Positions 43,287 through 52,627 of a DNA stretch of 64,000 nucleotides are shown here, piece after piece (the stretch's first letter is position 1; every line of letters starts with the position of its first letter). The position numbers and the translations under genes are program-made. Below the pieces are notes generated by a model. The model saw only the letters and a program-made list of their open reading frames with translations, did not search any database and was not told the DNA's origin. Origin of the DNA: Bradyrhizobium aeschynomenes (GTDB lineage: Bacteria; Pseudomonadota; Alphaproteobacteria; Rhizobiales; Xanthobacteraceae); assembly GCF_013178945.1 (NCBI RefSeq), contig NZ_JABFDM010000004.1, forward strand, positions 496,001-560,000, read 5' to 3'.

Positions 43287-45101
43287 ATGACCGCCCAGCC
43301 GCTGCTCGACGTTCGTGATCTTACGGTCGAATTCTCCACCCGCCGCGGCATCGTCAAGGCGGTACAGCATGTCGACATTTCCGTTGCCAAGGGCGAGACG
43401 CTGGCGATCGTCGGCGAGTCCGGCTCGGGCAAGTCGGTGACGTCCTACGCCGTCATGCGCATCCTCGACCGCGCCGGGCGGATCGCCGAGGGCTCGGTGA
43501 TGTTCTCCGGCGTCGACGTCAAGGCGGCCGACGAGAGTGCGATGCGCGACCTGCGCGGGCGCGAGATCTCGATGATCTTCCAGAACCCGCGCGCCGCGCT
43601 CAACCCGATCCGGAAAGTGGGCCAGCAGATCGAGGACGTGCTGAAGCAGCACGCGCAGGCGGCCGCAAGCGACCGCGCCGAAAAGGCGATCGCCGCGCTC
43701 GAGCAGGTCAAGATCGCTCGTCCGCGCGAGCGCTATCACGCCTATCCGTTCGAATTGTCCGGCGGCATGTGCCAGCGCGTGGTCATCGCGCTGGCGCTCG
43801 CCTGCAACCCGCAGCTCCTGATCGCCGACGAGCCGACCACGGGCCTCGATGTCACCACGCAGAAGGCGGTGATGGATCTCGTCGTCGAGCTGACCAGAAG
43901 CAGGGGCATGTCGACGATCCTGATCACACACGATCTGGGTCTGGCCGCCGCCTATTGCGACCGCGTCGTGGTGATGGAGAAGGGCCGGGTGGTCGAGACG
44001 GCCAAGGCCGCCGACATCTTCGGAAACCCTCAGCATCCCTATACGCGCAAGCTGATGCGCGCGACGCCGCGTTTGGGTGTGTCGCTGCGGGAGCTGTTGC
44101 CGGAGGATGAGGCGTCTTCGTCGCTCCAAGCACAATCCGTCATCGCCGGGCTTGACCCGGCGATCCATCCCACTTCGCAAGAGTCGGTCGAGGTGATGCA
44201 CCCCCGGGTCAAGCCCGGGGGTGACGAGGGGAGTGCGGAGGGCCATCGGAGTGCGGGTAGCCTGAGGCCGCTCCTCCTGGTCGACAAACTGGTCAAGGAA
44301 TATCCCCGCCAGGGCGCGTCGGCGACATTGTCAAAACTGTTCGGCCGCAAGCCGGCGGTCGAGCCGGAGGTGTTCCGCGCGGTCGACGGCATCAGCTTCA
44401 CCGTCGGTCATGGCGAGAGCGTCGGCCTCGTTGGCGAATCCGGCTGCGGCAAATCGACCACGTCGATGATGGTGATGCGGCTGCTCGACCAGACCTCCGG
44501 TCGTATCAGCTTCGACGGCGAGGAGATCGGCAACATCCTGCCGCAGGCCTTTGCCCGGCTGCCGCTGCGTAGCCGAATCCAGATGGTGTTCCAGGATCCG
44601 ACCGACAGCCTCAATCCGCGCTTCACCGCAGCGCGCGCCATCGCCGATCCCATCCTGCAACTCGGTGACGTCAAGGGGCGCGACGCGCTCCGTGCGCGCT
44701 GCGAGGAGCTCGCGACCATGGTCGGCCTGCCGCACAATCTGCTCGACCGTTTTCCGCACCAATTGTCGGGAGGCCAAAAGGCCCGCGTCGGCATTGCCCG
44801 CGCGATTGCACTGCACCCGAAGCTGGTCATCCTCGACGAGCCGACGGCGGCGCTCGACGTCTCCGTGCAGGCCGTGGTGCTCAACCTGCTGCAGGATCTC
44901 AAGCAGCAATTGGGCATGAGCTATCTGTTCGTCTCCCATGATTTGAATGTTGTGCGGCTGTTGTGCGATCGTGTGATCGTGATGCGGTCGGGTCGAATCG
45001 TCGAGCAGGGCAGCGCCGAACGTGTGCTAGGTGATCCGCAGGATGCCTACACGCGTGAGCTACTGACGGCGATTCCTCACCCGCCGTTGCCGGCACATTG
45101 A
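43287..45101 (+). CDS. Fused double ABC ATPase (DppD-DppF type) with an in-frame repeat in the linker
   Basis: 604 residues containing two nucleotide-binding domains. Domain 1 (residues 1-280): Walker A GESGSGKS, signature LSGGMCQRVVIALAL, Walker B LLIADEPTTGLDV. Domain 2 (about 328-604): GESGCGKST, LSGGQKARVGIARAI, LVILDEPTAALDV. The linker at about residues 285-314 is the translation of a dispersed palindromic repeat (44141-44227), read in frame without a stop. Such GsiA-like fusions energise peptide/nickel-type importers. Confidence 0.92.
   Translation: MTAQPLLDVRDLTVEFSTRRGIVKAVQHVDISVAKGETLAIVGESGSGKSVTSYAVMRILDRAGRIAEGSVMFSGVDVKAADESAMRDLRGREISMIFQNPRAALNPIRKVGQQIEDVLKQHAQAAASDRAEKAIAALEQVKIARPRERYHAYPFELSGGMCQRVVIALALACNPQLLIADEPTTGLDVTTQKAVMDLVVELTRSRGMSTILITHDLGLAAAYCDRVVVMEKGRVVETAKAADIFGNPQHPYTRKLMRATPRLGVSLRELLPEDEASSSLQAQSVIAGLDPAIHPTSQESVEVMHPRVKPGGDEGSAEGHRSAGSLRPLLLVDKLVKEYPRQGASATLSKLFGRKPAVEPEVFRAVDGISFTVGHGESVGLVGESGCGKSTTSMMVMRLLDQTSGRISFDGEEIGNILPQAFARLPLRSRIQMVFQDPTDSLNPRFTAARAIADPILQLGDVKGRDALRARCEELATMVGLPHNLLDRFPHQLSGGQKARVGIARAIALHPKLVILDEPTAALDVSVQAVVLNLLQDLKQQLGMSYLFVSHDLNVVRLLCDRVIVMRSGRIVEQGSAERVLGDPQDAYTRELLTAIPHPPLPAH
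44141..44227. repeat. Dispersed palindromic repeat, family D, inside a coding sequence
   Basis: CGTCATCGCCGGGCTTGACC and CGGCGATCCATCCC face GTGATGCACCCCCGGGTCAAG and CCCGGGGGTGACG. Matches the intergenic repeats at 20307 and 54317. It encodes VIAGLDPAIHPTS and MHPRVKPGGDEG in the linker of the double ATPase. Confidence 0.88.
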
Positions 45102-45114
45102 GAGGAGAGACGGC

Positions 45115-45306
45115 ATGGCCGAACCTTTGGACAAGTCTTGGGACGACTACATCGACGCGGTCGGGCGTGCCCTGGGGCTCCCGATCGAGGACGCGTGGCG
45201 TCCGGCGATCCGCGCCAATCTCGAGGTCTCGCTGAAGATGGCGAAGCTGGTCGACGAGTTCTCCCTGCCAGACGAAGCCGAGCCTGCCAGTGTCTTCACC
45301 GTTTGA
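45115..45306 (+). CDS. atzG: AtzG-like small subunit (DUF4089)
   Basis: 63 residues from MAEPLDKSWDDYIDAVG, preceded by GGAGAG. IDAVGRALGLPIEDAWRPAIRANLEVSLKMAKLVDEF is seen as two helices; the key part GLPIEDAWRPAIRANL is the DUF4089 signature. AtzG is the small partner that binds and stabilises the amidase AtzE in 1-carboxybiuret hydrolysis. It lies 13 bp after the ABC ATPase gene and overlaps the proposed atzE start, as expected for subunits of one complex. Confidence 0.85.
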   Translation: MAEPLDKSWDDYIDAVGRALGLPIEDAWRPAIRANLEVSLKMAKLVDEFSLPDEAEPASVFTV

Positions 45307-46714
45307 TCCAGACATGACCGCCGGTGCCATCGCCGCTGCGGTCGCCGCCCGCAAGCTTTCCGCCGTGGAAGCCACCGAAGCCGTGTTGGCGAGGATTGCC
45401 GTGCGCGACGGCGTGCTGAACGCCTTCACCGATGTAACGGCGGAGCGCGCACGCGCGAAGGCGCGCGCCGTGGATGCCGATATCGCCGCGGGCAAGCCCG
45501 CTGGTCCGCTCGCGGGCGTGCCCTTCGCGGTGAAGAACCTGTTCGATGTGGAGGGCCTGCCGACCCGCGCCGGCTCCAAGATCAATCGCGATCGTGCGCC
45601 GGCCACGCGCGATGCGACGCTGATCGCGCGCATGGAGGCTGCCGGCGCGGTGCTCGTCGGCGCGCTCAACATGGGTGAATACGCCTACGACTTCACCGGC
45701 GAGAATATCCACGACGGCCCGTCGCGTAATCCGCATGATCCGACGCGGATGAGCGGCGGCTCGTCGGGCGGCTCGGGCAGCGCCGTCGGCGGCGGCCTGG
45801 TGCCGATCGCGCTCGGCTCGGATACCAACGGCTCGATCCGCGTGCCCTCGTCGTTCTGCGGCATCTTCGGCTTGAAGCCCACCTACGGCCGGCTGTCGCG
45901 CGCACGCTCGTTTCCGTTCGTGATGAGCCTCGATCACCTCGGCCCCTTCGCGCGCTCGGTGGAGGATCTCGCGCTCGCTTACGACGTGATGCAGGGGGCA
46001 GATTCCGAGGATGCCGCGTGCACGACGCGCGGGCCGGAGCCCGTCTCCGCTCTGCTCTCGCAAGGAGTCGACGGTCTGCGCATCGCGCTTGCTGGAGGCC
46101 ACTTCCAGAAGAACCTGTTTCCTGAAGCCGCGGAAGCCGTCGCGCGTGTGGCCGCAGCGTTGAAGGTGACCGACGTTGTCGATGTGCCTGAGGCGTCCCG
46201 CGCTCGTGCGGCAGCCTATGTCATCAGCACGACGGAAGGCGCCTCGCTGCATCTCGATCGCCTGCGCACGCGCCCCGGCGATTTCGATCCGGCGGTGCGC
46301 GACCGTCTGATCGCCGGCGCGATGATCCCGGCGCCGATGGTCGATCGCGCGCAGAAGTTTCGCCGCTGGTATCGCGCCCGCGTGCTGGAGCTGTTCAAGT
46401 CGGTCGACGTGCTGATCGCGCCGGCGACGCCATGCATCGCGCCGAAGCTCGGGCAGGCGACCTTCGTGCTCGATGGCGTCGAGCTGCCGGTGCGCGCGAA
46501 TATCGGCATTCATACACAGCCGATCTCGTTCATCGGACTTCCCGTCGTTGCTGTGCCGATTCCGCTCGAGCCGATGCCCATCGGCGTGCAGATCATCGCC
46601 GCGCCCTGGTGCGAACATGTCGCATTGCGTGTGGCCCACGCCTTGCAACAGCTTGGCGTCGCCGCTGCGCCGGCCCCGAGAGGAGTTCTGGAGAATGGAA
46701 GTCGATCTGCCTGA
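45290..46714 (+). CDS. atzE: AtzE-like amidase (amidase-signature family)
   Basis: 474 residues. The GTG at 45290 overlaps atzG; an ATG at 45314 ([13 protein letters not shown]) is an alternative. Catalytic Lys in [16 protein letters not shown] and the amidase signature [15 protein letters not shown] with its Ser pair, then [14 protein letters not shown]. With AtzG it hydrolyses 1-carboxybiuret to 1,3-dicarboxyurea in cyanurate/biuret catabolism; homologues (HpxW-type clusters) also act on ureides. No cyanuric acid hydrolase or biuret hydrolase gene is visible in this window. Confidence 0.88.
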   Translation: MSSPFDPDMTAGAIAAAVAARKLSAVEATEAVLARIAVRDGVLNAFTDVTAERARAKARAVDADIAAGKPAGPLAGVPFAVKNLFDVEGLPTRAGSKINRDRAPATRDATLIARMEAAGAVLVGALNMGEYAYDFTGENIHDGPSRNPHDPTRMSGGSSGGSGSAVGGGLVPIALGSDTNGSIRVPSSFCGIFGLKPTYGRLSRARSFPFVMSLDHLGPFARSVEDLALAYDVMQGADSEDAACTTRGPEPVSALLSQGVDGLRIALAGGHFQKNLFPEAAEAVARVAAALKVTDVVDVPEASRARAAAYVISTTEGASLHLDRLRTRPGDFDPAVRDRLIAGAMIPAPMVDRAQKFRRWYRARVLELFKSVDVLIAPATPCIAPKLGQATFVLDGVELPVRANIGIHTQPISFIGLPVVAVPIPLEPMPIGVQIIAAPWCEHVALRVAHALQQLGVAAAPAPRGVLENGSRSA

Positions 46715-47087
46715 CGTCGTCGCAGAGGTGACCGCGCAGTTCCAACGCTACGAGCAGGCGCTGGTCAGCAACGATGTCGCCGTGCTCGACGAGCTGTTCC
46801 GCCAGGACTCGCGCACGCTGCGCTACGGCATCGGCGAGAATCTCTACGGCTATGGCGAGATCGCGGCGTTCCGTTCCGCGCGCTCGCCGGTCGGATTGAT
46901 GCGGCGGACCGCGCGCACAGTGATCACCACCTACGGCCGCGACAGCGCGGTGGCCTCGACCCTGTTCTATCGCGACAGCGCGCCCGGCAAGGTCGGGCGG
47001 CAGATGCAGACCTGGATCCGGTTTCCGGAGGGCTGGAGAATCGTTGCCGCCCATGTCAGCATCATCGACGAAGCAGAAGGCGGCTGA
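46695..47087 (+). CDS. DUF3225 / AtzH-like protein
   Basis: 130 residues from [16 protein letters not shown]; overlaps the end of the amidase gene by 20 bp. A SnoaL/cystatin-like alpha+beta fold is indicated by [40 protein letters not shown] and the end [15 protein letters not shown]3225 proteins (AtzH, HpxZ) accompany AtzE-type amidases in cyanurate and ureide clusters. Their role is not settled. Confidence 0.85.
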   Translation: MEVDLPDVVAEVTAQFQRYEQALVSNDVAVLDELFRQDSRTLRYGIGENLYGYGEIAAFRSARSPVGLMRRTARTVITTYGRDSAVASTLFYRDSAPGKVGRQMQTWIRFPEGWRIVAAHVSIIDEAEGG

Positions 47088-47090
47088 GGC

Positions 47091-47822
47091 ATGAGTCTGG
47101 ACGATCTCCCGCCGCGGACGCGTCAGCGGCTCGTTCGTGACTCCGGTCTGCCACGCAGCGAACGTGCGCCGCCCGCCGTCGCGAAGATCACGCGCGCCGA
47201 GGAGCTGCGTCTGCAGCTCGCCGACGATATCGTGCGCGGTGCACTGGCGCCCGGCGCGCCGCTCGACGAGACCGAGATTGCCAAGCGCTTCAATGTATCA
47301 CGTACGCCGGTGCGCGAGGCGTTGCGGCAGCTCGCCGCCTCCGGCCTGATCGAGGCCCGCGCACATCGCGGCGCCGTCGTGGCGCGGCCGTCTGTCGACC
47401 GCCTGACCGGCATGTTCGAGGCAATGGCCGAGCTCGAAGGCCTCTGCGCCGGACTCGCCGCGCAGCGCATGACACCGGTCGAGCGGCAGCGGCTCGAAGC
47501 CATTCACGAGGAGCTGCGCAATCTCAGCCACGCCGGCAATCCCGAGCGCTTCCACGAGGTCAACGAGCGCTTCCACAACGCGATCTATGCCGGTGCGCAC
47601 AATGCCTACATCGCCGAGATCACGTTGGCGACGCGGGTGCGCGTACAGCCGTTCCGCCGCGCCCAGTTCCGCAATCTCGGCCGCCTCGCCAAGTCGCATG
47701 CCGAGCACGACCGCGTCGTCATCGCCATCCTGCGCGGTGACAAGGCTGGTGCGGCGAGCGCCATGAAAGCGCATATCGAGCTGGTGCGAGGCGAGTACGA
47801 GATCTATGCGGTGTCGGTGTAG
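47091..47822 (+). CDS. GntR family transcriptional regulator (FCD subfamily)
   Basis: 243 residues; starts three bases after the DUF3225 stop. Winged helix at about 35-100 with DETEIAKRFNVSRTPVREAL and GLIEARAHRGAVVARPS; the C-terminal FCD ligand-binding helical domain has HEVNERFHNAIYAGAHN and KSHAEHDRVVIAIL with metal-binding His residues. Probably controls this amidase/transporter operon, responding to a carboxylate-like intermediate (inference). Confidence 0.92.
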   Translation: MSLDDLPPRTRQRLVRDSGLPRSERAPPAVAKITRAEELRLQLADDIVRGALAPGAPLDETEIAKRFNVSRTPVREALRQLAASGLIEARAHRGAVVARPSVDRLTGMFEAMAELEGLCAGLAAQRMTPVERQRLEAIHEELRNLSHAGNPERFHEVNERFHNAIYAGAHNAYIAEITLATRVRVQPFRRAQFRNLGRLAKSHAEHDRVVIAILRGDKAGAASAMKAHIELVRGEYEIYAVSV

Positions 47823-47873
47823 GTGAGTTGCACTGACACAGCCAATTGGGTTTCCGTCCAATGACGTTGACGA

Positions 47874-49664
47874 TCAATCCCTTTGCGCCATGTATGCGCG
47901 CCAGCCGCCGAACTCCGAGATGTCATCGGCGCCGCCGAGGGCCGCGGGCTCGACCAGGAAGCCTTTCGCGGTCTGGCCGTCAGCAAGCCTGATGGTGCCG
48001 ATCGACAGGGGCGGCGGGATGAGATTGACGAACGTGCCGAAGCTCGCCGCCGACAGCGCCCAGATCTCCACGTCCATCGCGCGACCCTGACCCTGTTCGA
48101 TCCGCAGCATGCCGGGCTTGGGGGGGGTCGTGGGCAGCGCATAGAGCCTGTAATCAGGCGCAGTCTTCGTCGCTTCTAGCAGCCGGCCCCCGAGACCCGT
48201 CAGTTCGTGATTGAGCGCCATGCCGGAAAGGTGCGCGCCGACGACCACGACCGCGATCTCGTCGCCGTGCAGCGGCGGAGGCAGGGGCGCCAGCGGCGGC
48301 TGCGGGATCGACCTTGCGCCGACCGGCAGCGCCGTGTCGGCGTGGAAGGCGCGGCCCAGGCTGGCGAGCGCGGCGTCGCGCCCGGCGGGGGCGAGCAGCG
48401 TGATTCCGAACGGAATGCCGTCACCGCGCATTGCGGCCGGCACGGCCAGGCCGCACATGTCGAGCAGGTTGACGAAGTTGGTGTAGGTGCCAAGCCGGCT
48501 GTTGAGCAGGATCGGATCGGCCAGCACGTCCGCGGTCGTGTAGGCGGTCGGCGCCGTCGGCAGCAGCAGCGCGTCGAGGCCTGCGAAGGTGCGCTCGGCG
48601 ACCTTGCGCAGCGCCTGCAGCCGATACAGCGCCGCAAACGTGTCGGCCGCGCTGACGCGCGTGCCGGCGATGGTGATCTCGCGCGTCACCGGATGGATCG
48701 CGTCGGGATCGGACGCGAGGAGATCGCGGATCACGAGATAGCGCTCGGCGACCCACGGGCCTTCATAGAGCAGGCGCGCCGTCTCGTAGAATGGTTCGAG
48801 GTCGAACTCGACGAGCTCGGCGCCGAGCTTGACGAAGCGCGCGGCTGCAGCGCCGTAGGCGGCCTCGGCTGCCTTGTCGCCGAAGAAGATCAACTGTCCT
48901 GGGCGGGGGATGCCGAGCTTCACGCCGTTCGGAAATGCGGTCACGGCAGCCAGCGGCCGGTCGCGCGAGAACGGATCGAGCGGATCGGGCGCTGCCATCA
49001 CCGAAAGCGCCGTCACGGCATCGTCGACCGTCAGGGAGAACACCGAGATGCAGTCGAGCGTCCGGCAGGCCGGCACCAGTCCCGCCGTCGAGATCATGCC
49101 GAGGCTCGGCTTCAGCCCGACGATGTTGTTGAGCATCGCGGGCACGCGGCCCGAGCCTGCGGTGTCCGTGCCGAGCGACAGTGGCACGAGGCCGGCCGAG
49201 ACGGCGACCGCGGAGCCGGAGCTCGATCCGCCCGGCACCAGATCGGCTCGAACCGGATTCTTCGGAATGCCATAGGGCGAGCGGACGCCGACGAGGCCGG
49301 TCGCGAACTGGTCGAGATTGGTCTTGCCGATGATGATGGCGCCGGCCGCGCGCAGCCGCGCCACGGCAGTGGAATCGCGCGCGGGCGTATAGGCAAAGGC
49401 CGGGCAGGCTGCCGTGGTCGGCAGTCCGGCGACATCGATGTTGTCCTTCACGGCGACAGGCACGCCGTAGAGCGGCAGCGCCGCGGCGTCCCTGCCCTCG
49501 AGGGCCGCGGCCTCGGCGAGCGCATCCGTCTCGTCGCGAAGGCTGATGAAGATCGCGGCATCATCGTGCGATCGGATCCGCGCGTAGCAGCGCTCAACCG
49601 TCTCCCGGGGGAGCTTCAGGCCGGCGCGGTGAGCGGCGACGATCTCGGCTACGGTTTCGGTCAC
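47874..49664 (-). CDS. atzF: Allophanate hydrolase AtzF
   Basis: 596 residues from a GTG (VTETVAEIVAAHRAG) with GGAG six bases upstream; 30 more codons are open upstream. Amidase-signature domain: VPVAVKDNIDVAGLPTT and LVPGGSSSGSAVAVSAG. The C-terminal domain (from about residue 440, GDEIAVVVVGAHLSGMAL) is the small AtzF domain that decarboxylates the intermediate. It converts allophanate to ammonia and CO2, the final step of the biuret/cyanurate or urea-amidolyase route. Convergent with the gntR gene; 49665-49913 upstream holds its promoter. Confidence 0.92.
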   Translation of the reverse strand: MTETVAEIVAAHRAGLKLPRETVERCYARIRSHDDAAIFISLRDETDALAEAAALEGRDAAALPLYGVPVAVKDNIDVAGLPTTAACPAFAYTPARDSTAVARLRAAGAIIIGKTNLDQFATGLVGVRSPYGIPKNPVRADLVPGGSSSGSAVAVSAGLVPLSLGTDTAGSGRVPAMLNNIVGLKPSLGMISTAGLVPACRTLDCISVFSLTVDDAVTALSVMAAPDPLDPFSRDRPLAAVTAFPNGVKLGIPRPGQLIFFGDKAAEAAYGAAAARFVKLGAELVEFDLEPFYETARLLYEGPWVAERYLVIRDLLASDPDAIHPVTREITIAGTRVSAADTFAALYRLQALRKVAERTFAGLDALLLPTAPTAYTTADVLADPILLNSRLGTYTNFVNLLDMCGLAVPAAMRGDGIPFGITLLAPAGRDAALASLGRAFHADTALPVGARSIPQPPLAPLPPPLHGDEIAVVVVGAHLSGMALNHELTGLGGRLLEATKTAPDYRLYALPTTPPKPGMLRIEQGQGRAMDVEIWALSAASFGTFVNLIPPPLSIGTIRLADGQTAKGFLVEPAALGGADDISEFGGWRAYMAQRD

Positions 49665-49913
49665 GCGACGCTCCGCGTCCCGTCTGAATCCGATCGATGA
49701 CCTGCCATGTCGTGCACTCCGCTTCGCGATCCTGCCGCGAACGTAGCAAGCCATGTGCCATTGTGTACATGAGGGTAACAGCGCGTCTTCCGATGAAAAA
49801 CGCGTGCTGTCAGTAGGTTGGTCCGCAGCTCGCGAGGTCTTGCTGGCCTTGCGCCTTGGATATCGGGGCGATGCGCCTAATTTGTAGGCAGTTGAGCGCT
49901 GCGGTGCGACTGA

Positions 49914-50456
49914 TTACCCGCGGCGACCGGCGTCACCGCCGGTGATGCGCGCCAGCCTTGCCTCTGAGGTGGAGCCCGTGCTGCGGGCGCTGCGGAACGA
50001 GGGCGACGGCGTTCGGCTGACCATGGTCCCGCCCGAGACGCCGGCGTCGTCAGCGCCGCTCGGAAAGAACAGTAGCGCGACGCTCAGGCCGAGATTGATC
50101 AGCCCGCCGACCCAAGTGCCGTGGTGCGACGATGTCACCGCATACTCGGGAAAGCGCGTGGCGACGACGTAGTCCAGCACCATGACAGCAATCCAGGCCG
50201 GGATCACGCAGACCGGGTCCCAGCCGATGTCACGGATGCGCATCGCCTGCAGCACCAGGCTCGCCAGCACGACCAGCCCGATCGCCGCCATGATCGGCCA
50301 GCTCAACGTCGGCGCCGATCCGTGCGGAGCCACGGCAGCCAGCGCAACCGCGAGAACCACGATCAGGATGATGGACACGACGATGAGGCCGAGCGTGGCC
50401 AGAAAGTACTGCAGCCGGCCAAGGCGCGCATTGAACCCGAAGATGAACCCCAACAT
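49914..50456 (-). CDS. DUF805 family membrane protein
   Basis: 180 residues. Starts MLGFIFGFNARLGRLQYFLA, the DUF805 N-terminal signature, followed by four membrane helices (LIVVSIILIVVLAVALAAV; IMAAIGLVVLASLVLQAM; VIPAWIAVMVLDYVV; GLINLGLSVALLFF) and the conserved MRIRDIGWDP. A Ser/Arg-rich C-terminal tail is unique. Function unknown. Confidence 0.85.
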   Translation of the reverse strand: MLGFIFGFNARLGRLQYFLATLGLIVVSIILIVVLAVALAAVAPHGSAPTLSWPIMAAIGLVVLASLVLQAMRIRDIGWDPVCVIPAWIAVMVLDYVVATRFPEYAVTSSHHGTWVGGLINLGLSVALLFFPSGADDAGVSGGTMVSRTPSPSFRSARSTGSTSEARLARITGGDAGRRG

Positions 50457-50803
50457 CCGCTTCTCCCGCCGGCCGCGGCGCAGCGACGGCGCCGTCCTGG
50501 GATTGCATATCAGGGCGAAATTGCCGCGCGCCTTCGCCGATGCGTAAAATTGGAAGGATCGCGCCTGGGTCCATTGTGCCGAGTTGCGGCAAATCGGCCG
50601 GCCAAGATTTTATGGTTGCCAAAGCAACTAATCCGTGGAACTATCGACGCCGTGAACGAACGAGGCGAGAGATCACTCCCGCCTCGAAAAGGGATGGAAA
50701 CGCCATGCGCAGCCTGCTCCAGGCAGGCGCGGCCGCTTGCGCGCGCGCCAGACGAGGGTCCAGCAGCAATCGTCAGACGCTCCATGGATGGGAGCGGAGC
50801 GGT
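50457..50803. other. Intergenic region with a short GTTGC-N4-GCAAC palindrome
   Basis: No gene seen. GTTGC at 50615-50619 and GCAAC at 50624-50628 form an inverted repeat of the size bound by MarR-type dimers. It lies 160 bp upstream of the DUF805 start and 175 bp downstream of the marR stop, so its target is unclear. Confidence 0.4.
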
Positions 50804-51307
50804 TCAGCTCGCGCCGGTGACGGCGTCGAGATTGTCGTGGATGCGGCGCAGCAGGTTGATCAGGACTTCCTGCTCGTTCTCGTCGAGACACGCCAGCAGG
50901 CGCTGTTCCCGCTCCAGCGCGGCGACGATCACCTTGTCATGGGTCGCGCGGCCCTTGGCGGTCAACGAGATGGAATGGCTGCGGCCGTCCTGCGGATCAT
51001 TGCGGATCGCGATCAGTCCGCGGCTCTTCATCAGCGCGAGCGTGCGGCTGACAGGCCCCTTGTCGAAGCCGATCACGCTGCAGATGCGCGAGGCCGGGAT
51101 GCCCGGCTCGATCGCCAGCAGCGACATGATCCGCCATTCCGTGACGTTGACGCCGAAATTGCGCTGGTAGAACGCGGTGGCGCTGTTCGACAGCTTGTTG
51201 GCGATGAAGGTGATGAAGGCCGGCACATAGCGGTCGAGATCGAGCGTGAGGCCTTGCCCCTCAGGCTCGCGCGGCTGCGCCTTGCGCGGCGTCCCGGATT
51301 TCTCGCT
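50804..51307 (-). CDS. MarR family transcriptional regulator
   Basis: 167 residues from MSEKSGTPRKAQPREPEG (an ATG 11 codons upstream is possible). Winged-helix core: GVNVTEWRIMSLLAIEPG, ASRICSVIGFDKGPVSRTLALM and NDPQDGRSHSISLTAKG. Divergent from the P450 gene across 80 bp, so it likely represses the P450-ferredoxin-transporter operon and is released by the aromatic acid or its CoA ester (inference from MarR regulators of aromatic catabolism). Confidence 0.88.
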   Translation of the reverse strand, partial: SEKSGTPRKAQPREPEGQGLTLDLDRYVPAFITFIANKLSNSATAFYQRNFGVNVTEWRIMSLLAIEPGIPASRICSVIGFDKGPVSRTLALMKSRGLIAIRNDPQDGRSHSISLTAKGRATHDKVIVAALEREQRLLACLDENEQEVLINLLRRIHDNLDAVTGAS

Positions 51308-51387
51308 CATGACCCCCAGCATCCATGCATCGCCCGACATAGGGACACCAAAAGCCGCATGACAAGATCAAACTTCGGGAGGAACGC

Positions 51388-52611
51388 ATGAACCCAACAG
51401 GTCTTTCCCGGGACGCCAGCGTGGCGCCGGACATCCCGCATCTCGCGATTGATCCGTTCTCATACGGCTTTTTCGACGATCCCTATCCGGCGCATCAGGA
51501 GATGCGCGAGGCCGGGCCCGTCGTCTATCTCGACGCCTGGAACGTCTATGGCGTGGCGCGCTACGCCGAGGTGTACGCCGTCTTCAACGATCCCCTGACC
51601 TTCTGCTCCAGCCGCGGCGTGGGCCTCAGCGACTTCGCCAAGGAGAAGCCATGGCGGCCTCCGAGCCTGATCCTCGAGGCCGATCCGCCGGCGCATACGC
51701 GCACCCGCGCGGTGCTGAGCAAGGTGCTGTCGCCCGCGGTGATGAAGCGGCTGCGCGACGGCTTCATGGCGGCGTCAGAGGCCAAGATCGATGAGCTCCT
51801 GGCGCGCGGCTCGTTCGACGCCATTCCCGATCTCGCGGAAGCCTATCCGCTGTCGGTATTCCCCGATGCGCTCGGCCTCAAGGCGAAAGGCCGTGACCAC
51901 CTCATTCCCTATGCGAGCCTCGTTTTCAACGCCTTCGGCCCGCCGAACGAGCTGCGCCAGCAGGCGATCGAGCGCTCCGCGCCGCACCAGGCCTATGTCA
52001 CCGAACAGTGCCAGCGCGACAACCTCGCGCCCGGTGGCTTCGGAGCCTGCATCCATGCCTTCAGCGATGCCGGCGAGATCACGCCGGCCGAGGCGCCCTT
52101 GCTGGTGCGCTCGCTACTGTCGGCCGGGCTCGACACCACGGTCTATGGCATCGGCGCCGCAATCTATTGCCTCGCGCGTTTCCCCGATCAATGGCAGCGG
52201 CTGCGCGCGGATCCCTCGTTGGCCCGCAATGCCTTCGAGGAGGCGGTGCGCTTCGAGAGTCCGGTGCAGACCTTCTTCCGCACCACCACACGTGATGTCG
52301 AGCTCGGCGGTGTGACCATCCCCCAAGGCGAGAAGGTGCTGATGTTCTTGGGCAGTGCCAATCGCGATCCGCGCCGCTGGGAGCAGCCGGATGCGTACGA
52401 CATCACCCGCAAAGTCTCCGGCCATGTCGGCTTCGGCTCGGGCATTCACATGTGCGTCGGCCAGCTCGTCGCCCGCCTCGAAGGCGAGGCGGTGCTGACC
52501 GCGCTCGCGCGCAAGGTGGGGAGCATCACGATGAGCGCTGAGCCGGTGCGACGCTACAACAACACGCTGCGCGGGCTTGCCAGCCTGCCGGTCACCTTCA
52601 CTCCAGCCTGA
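51388..52611 (+). CDS. Cytochrome P450, CYP199A-like
   Basis: 407 residues, soluble class I P450. I-helix LLSAGLDTTVYG, K-helix EEAVRFESPVQTFF, heme-ligand loop FGSGIHMCVG. Long stretches, such as WNVYGVARYAEVYAVFNDP and CSSRGVGLSDFAKEKPWRP, agree with my recollection of CYP199A2/A4 of Rhodopseudomonas palustris, which oxidise para-substituted benzoates, for example O-demethylating 4-methoxybenzoate. Followed 16 bp later by its ferredoxin. No ferredoxin reductase gene is adjacent. SD: GGGAGGAACGC before the ATG. Confidence 0.9.
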   Translation: MNPTGLSRDASVAPDIPHLAIDPFSYGFFDDPYPAHQEMREAGPVVYLDAWNVYGVARYAEVYAVFNDPLTFCSSRGVGLSDFAKEKPWRPPSLILEADPPAHTRTRAVLSKVLSPAVMKRLRDGFMAASEAKIDELLARGSFDAIPDLAEAYPLSVFPDALGLKAKGRDHLIPYASLVFNAFGPPNELRQQAIERSAPHQAYVTEQCQRDNLAPGGFGACIHAFSDAGEITPAEAPLLVRSLLSAGLDTTVYGIGAAIYCLARFPDQWQRLRADPSLARNAFEEAVRFESPVQTFFRTTTRDVELGGVTIPQGEKVLMFLGSANRDPRRWEQPDAYDITRKVSGHVGFGSGIHMCVGQLVARLEGEAVLTALARKVGSITMSAEPVRRYNNTLRGLASLPVTFTPA

Positions 52612-52627
52612 GCCAAGAGACTGAGCC

